Source of the DNA: Suttonella indologenes
Lineage (GTDB): Bacteria; Pseudomonadota; Gammaproteobacteria; Cardiobacteriales; Cardiobacteriaceae
Length of the DNA stretch: 64,000 nucleotides
Direction: 5' to 3'
Assembly: GCF_900460215.1 (NCBI RefSeq)
Contig: NZ_UHIA01000004.1
Span: forward strand, 1,186,001-1,250,000
The notes under the pieces are model-generated. The model searched no databases. It was not told the origin of the DNA and saw nothing but the letters and a program-made list of their open reading frames with translations. Position 1 is the stretch's first letter; each line of letters opens with the position of its first letter. The position numbers were made by a program, and so were the translations under genes. Below are positions 54,412 to 62,954 of the stretch, one piece after another.

Positions 54412-54440
54412 TTGTAGCAACAGCAATCCCTATCTACAAT
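54412..54440 (+). promoter_or_regulatory. Promoter of the ada gene
   Basis: TTGTAG (54412–54417) and TACAAT (54435–54440) are separated by exactly 17 bases, 28 bases before the ada ATG. No certain Ada box was recognised. Confidence 0.5.
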
Positions 54441-54535
54441 AGTACGCATCATATATTTGTAATGAAAAATGAAAAACTTAAGCCACGAAAGAATGTACCG
54501 AGCCATTTTAGATAAAGACAGCGCATTTGAAGGTA

Positions 54536-55422
54536 TAGTCAAGGAATCAAAAAACAGTTACACTAAAACTTATGGCATACTCAAAAGATTACAGACAAAT
54601 GATATTGAACAAGCTGGCATCAGGTCATAGCTACAGAAAGCTTGTTGAAGAATATCGACTCAGCGCAACAACTATTCAACGTTGGAAGAAAAGCATAGAA
54701 CGCAAGAAGTACGAACGCAAACCGGCAAAAATCGATAATGAAGCTTTAATGGCTGACGTCCAAGCTTATCCTGATGACTATTGCTATGAACGGGCAAGAC
54801 GCTTTAACTGTAGCGACAGAGCTATTGCCATAGCATTAAAACGTGTCGGCATTACTCGAAAAAAAAGACCTTAATTCATCCGAAAGCAGACAAACAACAG
54901 CGCCTATTATTTCTTAAGCAGTTAGCGGCATTTGAAGCTGAAGGCAGAACCCTGATTTACTTAGATGAAAGCGGCTTTAAATCTCATGAGAACAGAGCTT
55001 ACGGCTATTCCCACAAAGGCTGTCCTTGTTTAGGAAAGTACAACTGGCAACTCAAGAATCAAAGCAATGCTATTGGGGCAATACATAAGAACAAGTTGTT
55101 TGCGGTAGGGCTTTACGATTGCAGTATTAATAGTGATGTATTTCATTGTTGGGTAGAAGAATTGCTGTTAACACAATTGCCTGAAAACAGCGTCATTATT
55201 ATGGACAATGCCAGCTTTCACAAAAGACAGGATACCCAAGAGCTTATTGCAGATGCGGGACATCATATTTTATGGCTGCCGCCATACAGTCCGGATCTGA
55301 ACCCAATCGAGAAAATGTGGGCTTGGCTTAAACGTAAACGCAAGGATTGGCGATTAAATTGCATCGATAAACTATTCTTTTACTTCTTGTGGATTTGTAA
55401 CTCTTTTTGATTTCCTTGACTA
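54536..55422 (+). mobile_element. IS630-family insertion sequence
   Basis: An 887-bp element begins TAGTCAAGG and ends CCTTGACTA; the inverted ends of about 28 bases match except for a few positions and one gap. It is flanked by TA on each side (54534–54535 and 55423–55424), the target duplication of this family. It carries a single transposase in two frames. The clean ends, clean duplication and unbroken catalytic residues suggest a recent insertion into ada. Confidence 0.92.
54572..55410 (+). CDS. IS630 transposase, two frames joined by -1 slippage
   Basis: The first frame (54572–54874) encodes 100 residues with a helix-turn-helix (LASGHSYRKLVEEYRLSATTIQRWKKSIERKK). At a run of eight A near 54860 the -1 frame continues as KTLIHPKADKQQRLLFLKQLAAFEAEGRTLIYLDESGF and onwards to 55410. 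The DDE residues are all there: Asp in YLDESGF, Asp in VIIMDNASFHK, Glu in NPIEKMWAWLK. Together about 279 residues, a normal size. The A-run and overlapping frames match the programmed frameshifting used by many members of this family, so it is likely functional. Confidence 0.85.
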
Positions 55423-56529
55423 TATCTTTTTTACCGCCGTCAAAACCACCGGCATTTTTTGCCGCCCCTCCTGCACCGCCCGCAAACCCAAGCGCGAAAA
55501 CGTAGAATTTTTTGCCACCAGCAAAGAATGCATCTTAAAAGGCTACCGCCCCTGCAAAGTATGCCGCCCCCTAGAACATCTGCACCAAACCCCGCCCGAA
55601 ATCCAAAACCTTCTTGATGAATTAGCCCACAATCCCGGTTTAAAATTAAAAGACGATGATTTACAGCGCAGGGGAATTGAGCCTAAATTCATTCGCCGCT
55701 GGTTTTTAAAAAATCACGGCATGACATTTCACGCCTTTTGCCGCCTGCACCGCATCAACTCGGCATTTAAAAAAATCCAATCAGGCGAAGCCATTGCCCA
55801 CACCGCCTTTGATGCGGGATTTGATTCATTAAGCGGATTTTCAGAATCCTTTAAAAAAATATTCGGCGTATCGCCTAAGCAAGGCAAACAGCAAAACATC
55901 ATTGATTTAAAACGCATAGAAACACCGCTCGGTACCATGATCGCTTGCGCCAGCAATCAAGGCATTTGCTTATTGGAATTTAGCGATCGAAAAATGCTGG
56001 AAACCGAATTAAAAAACATCGCTAAACGCCAAAATGCTCTCATTATTCAAGGCGACAATCCCTTCTTTCAGCCATTAGAAAAACAATTAAACGAATATTT
56101 TGCCAAACAACGCAGAAAATTTAGCGTACCCCTGCATTTTATCGGCACGGATTTTCAGCAACAAGTTTGGCATATCTTGCAAAGCATACCCTATGGCGAA
56201 ACCCGTTCTTACGGCGAACAAGCCAAATTATTAGGCAAACCCAAAGCCGTTCGAGCGGTTGCCAATGCTAACGGCATGAACAGCATTTCCATATTAGTAC
56301 CCTGCCACCGCGTCATTGGCGCCAACGGCGAATTAACCGGCTATGGCGGCGGACTATGGCGAAAACAGTATTTGCTTGATTTGGAAACATCAAATAAATA
56401 TTGACTACTTAGCGCCCTGCCCCAAAGCGGTGTTTTTTTGTAGGACATCTAAAAAAACTCACAAGAGCCAATTCCCAAATCTTAAGCCCTCTATCCGTTC
56501 AAATTTTTTGGTATTGTGGGTAATTAAAG

Positions 56530-57037
56530 CTTGAATTGTCAAACCAAGTGCAATAGTTTTTTAAAGTAAACTTCATAAGGTGTTTTTCAGCCTAAACACT
56601 TTCTCGGTCGTAGATTTAATTTGTCGACGACCGATTGAATATAATCATCGCTCCACCAGTTTATATCCTGTTGCTTGGGGAAAAACTCCCTGAGCAACCC
56701 GTTTGTATTTTCATTTGTCCCCCTTTGCCGCGGCTGATGCGGCTCGGGGAAATAAAAGGCTGCGCCTAATGTTTGCGTAACTAAACTATGTTTGACAAAT
56801 TCCTTGCCTCTGTCCGGCGTAATTGACCGTAATTTATGCGGTGTAAGCAGGGTTATCATCGCCTCTTTAACCAGTAATGCTTTTTTGCCTTGAGCGAGCA
56901 GAGTCATTATGCTTTCCCGTTCTGAAAGTGTAAGATGTCGGTAAGAAGCGTTCATTTTAGAGTCCTTTTTTGTTGGGGAACAAAATGATACTCTATTATG
57001 AATGCTTCTTTTTTTGCACTTGGATTGTAAATTCAAG
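56530..57037 (-). mobile_element. IS30-family remnant, internally deleted
   Basis: Terminal inverted repeats of 24 bases (56530–56553 and 57014–57037, 21 matching) bound a 508-bp element, about half the length of a full IS30. Ends are kept but the middle of the transposase is gone. It lies between the ada remnant and ulaD. No clear target duplication is seen. Such a form could be mobilised only by a full copy elsewhere. Confidence 0.82.
56587..56955 (-). pseudogene. IS30 transposase remnant
   Basis: The frame joins the N-terminal MNASYRHLTLSERESIMTLL directly to C-terminal segments (VKEAMITLLTPHK, SITPDRGKEFVKHS, FPEPHQPRQRGTNENTNGLLREF, LNLRPRKCLG). The helix-turn-helix remainder and first catalytic Asp region are deleted; the second Asp (TPDRG) and Glu (NENTNG) region remain. 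After CLG a TGA replaces the usual Trp codon, and KTPYEVYFKKLLHLV continues in frame beyond it. Non-functional. Confidence 0.85.
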
Positions 57038-57042
57038 ATAAG

Positions 57043-57070
57043 AAAAGCGGAATATCCTCGGATATTCCGC
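57043..57070 (-). terminator. Terminator after ulaD
   Basis: An 11-bp stem (57047–57057 with 57060–57070) and a two-base turn, followed on the minus strand by four T. It begins 20 bases after the ulaD stop. Confidence 0.82.
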
Positions 57071-57090
57071 CGATTAAAAGAATAGCAAGT

Positions 57091-57762
57091 TTACCAATAT
57101 TGATTGATTTGCTCGCGCAAAGCCGCAGCAGTGGCTTGACCTTGTTCACCGACCAAAGCGCGGCCGGCAATAAAGGCTTTTGCATTTTTCACGCTTTTGA
57201 ATAAATGAATATCTTCAGGCACAATACCGCCGGTAATCGAGACTTCCAAGCCAATCGCTTCTAAACGCTCCATTTTTTCAATATCTTCTGTCGTCCAGCC
57301 TTTGCCTGCCAATTCTGCATCGCGAGAACGGTGGAATATCGCTTGTTTAATGCCCAGATTTACCCAGTCTTGCGCATCTTCATAAGTCCAATTGCCATAA
57401 ATTTCAATTTGAATTTCTTTTGGACGTGTCAATGTTTGACTGGCATTGATTTCATCGGCGACTTTTTTACAAGCCGTAATAGTGGCGATATGCGCCGCGG
57501 CCGATACGGTGAGCCAATCCGCACCGGCTTCAAAAGCCATTTTAGCGAGAATCGCACCGCCGTCGGTGGTTTTTAAATCACAAACGATAATATGATTAGG
57601 ATGCAGGGCGCGCAACGTGCTGACCGCTTTCATACCTTCCGCACAAGCTAAGATAGTTCCTACTTCAATAATATCGACGGCGCTTTCCGCATTTTTCGCA
57701 TCCGCAACCGCTTTTTCAAGGCTTAAAGAATCAAGTGCAATTTGTAATAAAGGTTTTGCCAT
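57091..57762 (-). CDS. ulaD: 3-keto-L-gulonate-6-phosphate decarboxylase
   Basis: A 223-residue enzyme of the orotidine-decarboxylase fold converting 3-keto-L-gulonate-6-P to L-xylulose-5-P. It has LQIALDSLSLEKAV, DIIEVGTILACAEGM, the metal/catalytic VCDLKTTDGGAILAKMAFEAGADW, and the C-terminal phosphate site SITGGIVPEDI…FIAGRALVG. The neighbouring ascorbate PTS and lactonase favour UlaD over hexulose-phosphate synthase. It is the last gene of the minus-strand ula unit and is closed by a terminator. Confidence 0.92.
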   Translation of the reverse strand: MAKPLLQIALDSLSLEKAVADAKNAESAVDIIEVGTILACAEGMKAVSTLRALHPNHIIVCDLKTTDGGAILAKMAFEAGADWLTVSAAAHIATITACKKVADEINASQTLTRPKEIQIEIYGNWTYEDAQDWVNLGIKQAIFHRSRDAELAGKGWTTEDIEKMERLEAIGLEVSITGGIVPEDIHLFKSVKNAKAFIAGRALVGEQGQATAAALREQINQYW

Positions 57763-57789
57763 TATTGTTCCTTTTCAATTATTCAAACA

Positions 57790-58263
57790 TTATTTGTTTA
57801 ATGCCGCGTCAATCGCCGCATATACTTCTTCCGCCGAGCGGCATTTCAATATTTTGGATAAATCCACGCCTGTTTCACTATTAGGATCTTCATCTTCAAA
57901 TATTTGCGTGATTTCCATAATACCTTGCATATGCTGCTCATTATCGCTGCCGGCTAAGGTAATCAAGACGGAAACAGGTGCTTCTTCGCCGTCAAAATAG
58001 ACCGGTTCTTGCAGGGTAACCAAGGCAAAAGCGCTGCGAATCACGCCCTCTTCCGGACGCGCATGCGGCATCGCCAATCCCGGCGCCAAGATGATATAAG
58101 GTCCTAATTCTTCCACTTTTGCAATGATGTTATCGTAATAACGCGCTTCGATGGCACCTGATGCCACTAACAAATCCGTACCGATTTTTACCGCTTCCTG
58201 CCAATTATCAGCCTGCTGATGCAGGCTGACAGAAGCATTTTCAATTAATGACTCTTTGAGCAT
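57790..58263 (-). CDS. ulaC: Ascorbate PTS subunit IIA
   Basis: A 157-residue EIIA of the fructose/mannitol superfamily, taking phosphate from HPr. The phosphorylated His lies in GLAMPHARPEEGVIRSAFALV. The ATG at 58263 follows GAGG by six bases; the frame extends four codons more but without a better site. It lies between the IIC-IIB fusion and ulaD. Confidence 0.9.
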   Translation of the reverse strand: MLKESLIENASVSLHQQADNWQEAVKIGTDLLVASGAIEARYYDNIIAKVEELGPYIILAPGLAMPHARPEEGVIRSAFALVTLQEPVYFDGEEAPVSVLITLAGSDNEQHMQGIMEITQIFEDEDPNSETGVDLSKILKCRSAEEVYAAIDAALNK

Positions 58264-58289
58264 AATTTTCCTCATGTAAAGACGGGGAA

Positions 58290-60113
58290 TTATTCCGCCG
58301 CCTGATGTTTTTGAATTAAGGCAATCAATTCCTGTCCGAAAGAATTCGGATTGAGCATGTTTTGCACGCCTAAAACAGAAATCGATTCGCCTGCCTCAAT
58401 TTCTCCTGCCAGATGTTTTGAAGACACAATAATATCAACATTACCGAGCTTACTTTTATAATCAGTTACCGCACAAGAGTCCATAATATTAGGGACATTG
58501 TGCTTATCCAAATATTGTCCGATCTTCATTTTCATCATCATGGAAGAGCCTTGACCGGAGCCGCAGACCGCCAACACCCGAATCGGTTTTTCGCCGTTTG
58601 CTGCCAACACAGTCGCTTGCTCAGCTACAGGGGCTTTTTCCGTATCGCCATAGCCGTCCATTTCTTCCAGCGTTTTGCCGGCTGCCGCCGCTGCCGCTTC
58701 TGCTTGGCGCAGATTTCTCGCCGCAGGTATCATATACATGATTGACAAGGCAATTAAGAACAAAATAAAGCCGAAGAAAGCCATATTCTTAGGCAGAATT
58801 GCCGCTGACCCCATAATACCTTGCATAATTGGCGGGAATAGCAACGCCCAGTCGGCCATACCCATCCAACCGTTGAATGAAGTACCGTTTTCGCTGAATA
58901 ATTGAATCGCCCAAGCAGAACCGAAGACTTCGATCATACCCATGACAAAACAAATCTTCATCACAGCCTTCCAACCGCCGAATTGGTTTGCAAATACGCC
59001 GATAGTCGCATTTGAGAAGAACATCGGGATAAAGCCGGGGATAATTAAAACCGGCGCACCGACCAAGAGCATAATGCCTACCGCCAAGAATTGGCCGATA
59101 GCCCCCCACATGAAGCCGAATACCATGGCATTGGGCGAATACGCATAAATCGCCGCACAGTCGATAGCCAAGACCGCATTAGGAATCACACGCTCTGAAA
59201 TACCTTTGAACGCCTCGGACAATTCCGCAACAAACATACGCACGCCGACGACAATTACTTGAATCGCAACGGCAAATTTCAATCCTGTTTCAAAGATATA
59301 AATGGGCCACCATGTTTTACCCGCCATCTTGGTTAATTCTTCAATGCCAAAAGACAGAAGAATAATGGTAAAGAAGCCGGTCATCACGATAACGGTTGCA
59401 GAAATACTGTCATGGAAAATATGCAACCATTTTGGCAGCTGCAATTTATCTACGGTTTCTTCTTTATCGCCTAATTTCGGTGCCAATTTCACCGCAATCC
59501 ATGAAGCGACTTGCTGCTGATGTCCGATAGAAAATCCGGCACCGCCGGTTACCGCCTGCGTTGCCTTATACATAATATTTGAGGAAATACCCCAATATAA
59601 TGCCATGATAATTGCGGTATAAATGATGGTTTCCATCATGCTTGCGCCTAATACCATATAGAAGACTGCTACCAATCCCGCTTGCTGGAACATAATATGC
59701 CCTGTCAGCATAATCGTGCGGATACCGGTCAAACGGCGCAAGACCACCAGCAGAATATTCAGCGCCAATGCCAAGAGCACCGCCAAACTGACCCAGCTAT
59801 ACGCATCGCCCATCGTTTGAATGGTTGCCTGCATACTGGTGTAAGGATCAATCACCGCACCTTGCAATTGATGCACTTCGGCAATTTTTTCAATGATTGG
59901 TTTAAAGCCGGTTACCAAAGCACCCGAACCGACTTGCAAAATCATAAAGCCGACAATCGTTTTAATCGTTCCCTTGATAACCGTTGTGGCATTTTTTCTC
60001 AGCAAAATATAGCCGATACAGGCAACCAAACCTAACAGCAAAGGCGCTTTAGACAGAAATTGTGTGTTAATAACTGTTAAAGCTTGTGTTAAAACTTGTA
60101 TTAAAAACTCCAT
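58290..60113 (-). CDS. ulaA: Ascorbate PTS IIC–IIB fusion
   Basis: A 607-residue permease. Residues to about 465 are the UlaA-type IIC channel with around eleven membrane helices ([25 protein letters not shown]…, [40 protein letters not shown]). An Ala-rich linker ([21 protein letters not shown]) joins a UlaB-type IIB domain with the phosphocysteine in [22 protein letters not shown]. In E. coli IIC and IIB are separate. It imports L-ascorbate as the 6-phosphate. First gene of the minus-strand unit, divergent from ulaG. Confidence 0.93.
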   Translation of the reverse strand: MEFLIQVLTQALTVINTQFLSKAPLLLGLVACIGYILLRKNATTVIKGTIKTIVGFMILQVGSGALVTGFKPIIEKIAEVHQLQGAVIDPYTSMQATIQTMGDAYSWVSLAVLLALALNILLVVLRRLTGIRTIMLTGHIMFQQAGLVAVFYMVLGASMMETIIYTAIIMALYWGISSNIMYKATQAVTGGAGFSIGHQQQVASWIAVKLAPKLGDKEETVDKLQLPKWLHIFHDSISATVIVMTGFFTIILLSFGIEELTKMAGKTWWPIYIFETGLKFAVAIQVIVVGVRMFVAELSEAFKGISERVIPNAVLAIDCAAIYAYSPNAMVFGFMWGAIGQFLAVGIMLLVGAPVLIIPGFIPMFFSNATIGVFANQFGGWKAVMKICFVMGMIEVFGSAWAIQLFSENGTSFNGWMGMADWALLFPPIMQGIMGSAAILPKNMAFFGFILFLIALSIMYMIPAARNLRQAEAAAAAAGKTLEEMDGYGDTEKAPVAEQATVLAANGEKPIRVLAVCGSGQGSSMMMKMKIGQYLDKHNVPNIMDSCAVTDYKSKLGNVDIIVSSKHLAGEIEAGESISVLGVQNMLNPNSFGQELIALIQKHQAAE

Positions 60114-60190
60114 ACAAACCTAGCCTTTTGTTTTTAAATTAACCAAACTATGCTCAATAATTACCATTCGGCAAATTATGCAGCGGCGCG

Positions 60191-60199
60191 ATTATAGCA
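60191..60199 (-). promoter_or_regulatory. Extended -10 for ulaA
   Basis: On the minus strand the bases read TGCTATAAT, a consensus extended -10, about 80 bases before the ulaA start. A TTGATA lies upstream but with a short 14-base spacer. Confidence 0.5.
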
Positions 60200-60265
60200 C
60201 AAAATATTTTTATCAAATTATTATTTTATCTGGTCATCTATATGATTTTAATATGAAAATAATGA

Positions 60266-60295
60266 TTGTTAAAAATTAATAAAAAGAGTTACAAT
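60266..60295 (+). promoter_or_regulatory. Candidate ulaG promoter
   Basis: TTGTTA (60266–60271) and TACAAT (60290–60295) are 18 bases apart, in an AT-rich divergent region. The tandem TGCGCA palindromes near 60304–60319 follow the expected start of transcription and could be an operator. No full CRP site was recognised. Confidence 0.4.
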
Positions 60296-60356
60296 AACAA
60301 ATCTGCGCATCTTGCGCATTTTGTCTGTGAAGACGCTTTAATTTAACGGAGAAAAA

Positions 60357-61448
60357 ATGAGCAAAATTAGTGAAATCACAAGAGAAAGTTGGATTTTATC
60401 CACTTTTCCGGAATGGGGAACTTGGTTAAATGAAGAAATTGAGAATGAAGTTGTGCCGGAAGGCAATTTCGCCATGTGGTGGCTGGGTTGTGTCGGCGTA
60501 TGGATTAAAACCCCCGGCGGCGCAAATATTTGTATGGATTTATGGTGCGGTCGTGGCAAAAACACCAAAAAAGTGAAAGACATGGTGCGCGGTCATCAAA
60601 TGGCGAATATGGCGGGCGTACGCAAATTACAGCCTAATCTGCGTGCGGCGCCTATGGTCTTGGATCCTTTTGCCATCAATGAAGTGGACTTTATCTTGGC
60701 TTCACACTACCACAGCGATCATATTGACGTAAACGTTGCCGCCGCTATCATCAACAATCCTAAATTAGATCATGTTAAATTCGTAGGCCCTTGGCATTGC
60801 GTGGAATTATGGAAAAAATGGGGCGTGCCGGAAGAGCGCTGCATTACCGTTAAGCCAGGCGATGTCGTCAAACTCAAAGATGTGGAAATTCATGCGCTAG
60901 ATTCCTTTGACCGCACCTGCTTGGTCACTTTGCCTGTGGAAGGTGCAGAAGCGCAAGGCGGAGAATTAAAAGGACTCTGCCCGAGCGATGAGGAAATGGG
61001 ACGTAAAGCCGTGAATTACGTTTTCAAAACCCCGGGTGGAAACATCTATCATGGTGCCGATTCGCACTACTCCATCTATTTTGCCAAACACGGCAAAGAT
61101 TTTGATATTGACGTCGCGCTTAACAACTATGGCGAAAACCCTGTAGGCATTGCCGACAAAATGACGTCGATTGATTTATTGCGCATGGCGGAAGCGCTGC
61201 GCACCAAAGTCATCATTCCTGTGCATCATGATATTTGGACCAATTTCATGGCAAGCACCGACGAAATCATTGCTTTGTGGAAAATGCGCAAAGAACGTTT
61301 GCAATACAAATTCCACCCCTTTATTTGGGAAGTGGGCGGCAAATACGTTTATCCGCAAGATAAAGATTTAATCGAATATCATCATCCGCGCGGCTTTGAT
61401 GATTGCTTTGAGCAAGAGCAGAATATTCAATTCAAATCTATGCTATAA
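60357..61448 (+). CDS. ulaG: L-ascorbate-6-phosphate lactonase
   Basis: A 363-residue metallo-β-lactamase-fold hydrolase that opens the lactone of ascorbate-6-P. It starts [28 protein letters not shown], has the metal motif [32 protein letters not shown], and [23 protein letters not shown] precedes the ATG. It is divergent from the PTS genes, as in E. coli. Together with UlaAB, UlaC and UlaD it takes ascorbate to L-xylulose-5-P; ulaE and ulaF are missing here. Confidence 0.95.
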   Translation: MSKISEITRESWILSTFPEWGTWLNEEIENEVVPEGNFAMWWLGCVGVWIKTPGGANICMDLWCGRGKNTKKVKDMVRGHQMANMAGVRKLQPNLRAAPMVLDPFAINEVDFILASHYHSDHIDVNVAAAIINNPKLDHVKFVGPWHCVELWKKWGVPEERCITVKPGDVVKLKDVEIHALDSFDRTCLVTLPVEGAEAQGGELKGLCPSDEEMGRKAVNYVFKTPGGNIYHGADSHYSIYFAKHGKDFDIDVALNNYGENPVGIADKMTSIDLLRMAEALRTKVIIPVHHDIWTNFMASTDEIIALWKMRKERLQYKFHPFIWEVGGKYVYPQDKDLIEYHHPRGFDDCFEQEQNIQFKSML

Positions 61449-61474
61449 AAGACTGTTGTTAAGCTTAAAAGCAA

Positions 61475-61505
61475 GAAAGGGAGCAAAGGCTCCCTTTCGT
61501 TTTTC
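61475..61505. terminator. Bidirectional terminator, ulaG / thrC
   Basis: A 10-bp stem GAAAGGGAGC / GCTCCCTTTC with a 4-base loop, then G and five T, stands between converging genes. Confidence 0.88.
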
Positions 61506-61518
61506 TGTCTAATCTTTT

Positions 61519-62937
61519 TTAAGACTCCGCCAATTTCTCCGCGATTAAAGACTTCAATTTCTCTACATCGTTCTCAATCACTTCTACATATTTAGGTAGG
61601 TTTTCAATGTCTGCAAAACGTGCCGGACGTTCGGCGGGATGTCCGACCGCTTCCATCACGGTGTCTTCAAATTTAGCAGGCAAGGCGGTTTCTAAGCATA
61701 TCATCGGCACGTTTTCTTCCGCGAATTGCTCGCCGACAAATACGCCGTCTGCGGTATGCGGATCAATTAAGCGTGCAAAGCGACGTTCGATGCCGGCAAT
61801 GGTGTTGAGACGGTCTTGGTGGGTAGAACGTCCTGCGCCTAATCCGCTTTCTTTAACGGCTTGCCATGTGCCGTGTTCATGAATACTGGGGATATGTCCT
61901 TGCTCGATTTCCTGCCACCAGCGCGTGATTTGTGCACCGTCGCCGTCGCTCATCAGGTAGATAAAGCGTTCAAAATTGCTGGCTTTGCCGATGTCCATAG
62001 AAGGGCTAGAGGTCTTGGCGACTTCTTTGCCGGGACGCACGCGATATTTGCCGGTGCTGAAAAATTCATGCAAGACGTCGTTTTCATTGCTCGCCACAAT
62101 CAGACGACGCAGCGGTAAGCCCATGCTTTTGGCAAGATAGCCTGAAAAAAGATTGCCGAAATTGCCGGAAGGCACACAGACGTCCACCGCTTCGCCAATG
62201 GCAACGCCGCTTGCCAAATAGGCTTTGAAATAATACACCGACTGCGCCAGAATGCGCGCCCAGTTAATCGAATTGACTGCGCCGATATGGTACTGGCTTT
62301 TGAAGTCGGCATCGGCATTTACGGCTTTAACGAGATCCTGACAGTCGTCAAACACGCCTTGCACGGCGATATTCACAATGTTCGGCTCTTGCAGGGAATA
62401 CATTTGCGCTTGCTGGAAGGCGCTCATACGTCCGTGCGGCGAGAGCATAAAGACATTGACATTGTCTTTGCCAATCATGGCATATTCGGCTGCCGAACCC
62501 GTATCGCCGGAAGTTGCGCCCAATATGTTGAGCCGTTCGCCGCGCTGCGCCAAGACATATTCAAAAACTTCGCCGAGAAACTGCATGGCAATGTCTTTGA
62601 ATGCCAGCGACGGTCCATTGGATAATTCCAATAGATACAGATTGCTTGCGCCTAAGCGCGACAGCGGCGTAATCGCTTCACTGCCGAATTTTTCCGCCGT
62701 ATAACTACGCGCGATAATGCCGCGTAATTCCGCTTCGGGAATATCGCTGATATAGGGACGCATGACTTCAAAAGCGAGGTCTTGATAGGATAATTTCTGC
62801 CAAGCGGACAAAGTGGCGTGTTCAATCTGCGGAATGTATTCAGGCATTGCCAAACCGCCGTCGGGCGCCAATCCTGCCAGCAAAACATCGCAGAAACTGC
62901 CTAAATCATGGCTGCTACGAGTGGATAAATAATGCAT
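61519..62937 (-). CDS. thrC: Threonine synthase
   Basis: A 472-residue PLP enzyme converting homoserine phosphate to threonine. It opens MHYLSTR, has the PLP lysine in GPSLAFKDIAMQFLGEVFEYVL, the phosphate-binding LGATSGDTGSAAEYAM, VNSINWARILAQSVYYF, and VPSGNFGNLFSGYLAKSMGLP. The length and N-terminal domain fit the longer type-2 group. thrA and thrB are not beside it; it lies 17 bases after recJ and probably shares its transcript. Confidence 0.95.
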   Translation of the reverse strand: MHYLSTRSSHDLGSFCDVLLAGLAPDGGLAMPEYIPQIEHATLSAWQKLSYQDLAFEVMRPYISDIPEAELRGIIARSYTAEKFGSEAITPLSRLGASNLYLLELSNGPSLAFKDIAMQFLGEVFEYVLAQRGERLNILGATSGDTGSAAEYAMIGKDNVNVFMLSPHGRMSAFQQAQMYSLQEPNIVNIAVQGVFDDCQDLVKAVNADADFKSQYHIGAVNSINWARILAQSVYYFKAYLASGVAIGEAVDVCVPSGNFGNLFSGYLAKSMGLPLRRLIVASNENDVLHEFFSTGKYRVRPGKEVAKTSSPSMDIGKASNFERFIYLMSDGDGAQITRWWQEIEQGHIPSIHEHGTWQAVKESGLGAGRSTHQDRLNTIAGIERRFARLIDPHTADGVFVGEQFAEENVPMICLETALPAKFEDTVMEAVGHPAERPARFADIENLPKYVEVIENDVEKLKSLIAEKLAES

Positions 62938-62954
62938 CTTCTCTCCTTCTGCGG

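Larger units (their letters stand above)
54469..56404 (+). pseudogene. ada: ada, interrupted by an IS630-family element
   Basis: The methylation-response regulator and DNA repair methyltransferase. The first 22 codons (MKNLSHERMYRAILDKDSAF and two more) lie before the IS; the rest resumes at 55425. Removing the IS and one TA gives an uninterrupted 348-residue Ada (E. coli 354): the zinc/phosphotriester domain with FCRPSC and CILKGYRPCKVC, an AraC-type helix-turn-helix (GEAIAHTAFDAGFDSLSGFSESFKKIFGVSP), and the methyltransferase with LVPCHRVIGANGELTGYGGGLWRK. The 3' part could still be read from ATG 55721 as an O6-methylguanine methyltransferase with an HTH remnant, but methyl-sensing is lost. 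Confidence 0.92.

Noticed and set aside
55721..56404. Treating the 3' end of ada as a separate methyltransferase gene
   Set aside because: The frame is continuous back to the IS end and joins the N-terminal codons perfectly once the IS is removed, so it is part of broken ada.
58290..60113. Novelty of the IIC–IIB fusion
   Set aside because: Fused ascorbate PTS proteins are known in other bacteria such as Pasteurellaceae, so it is described but not counted as new.
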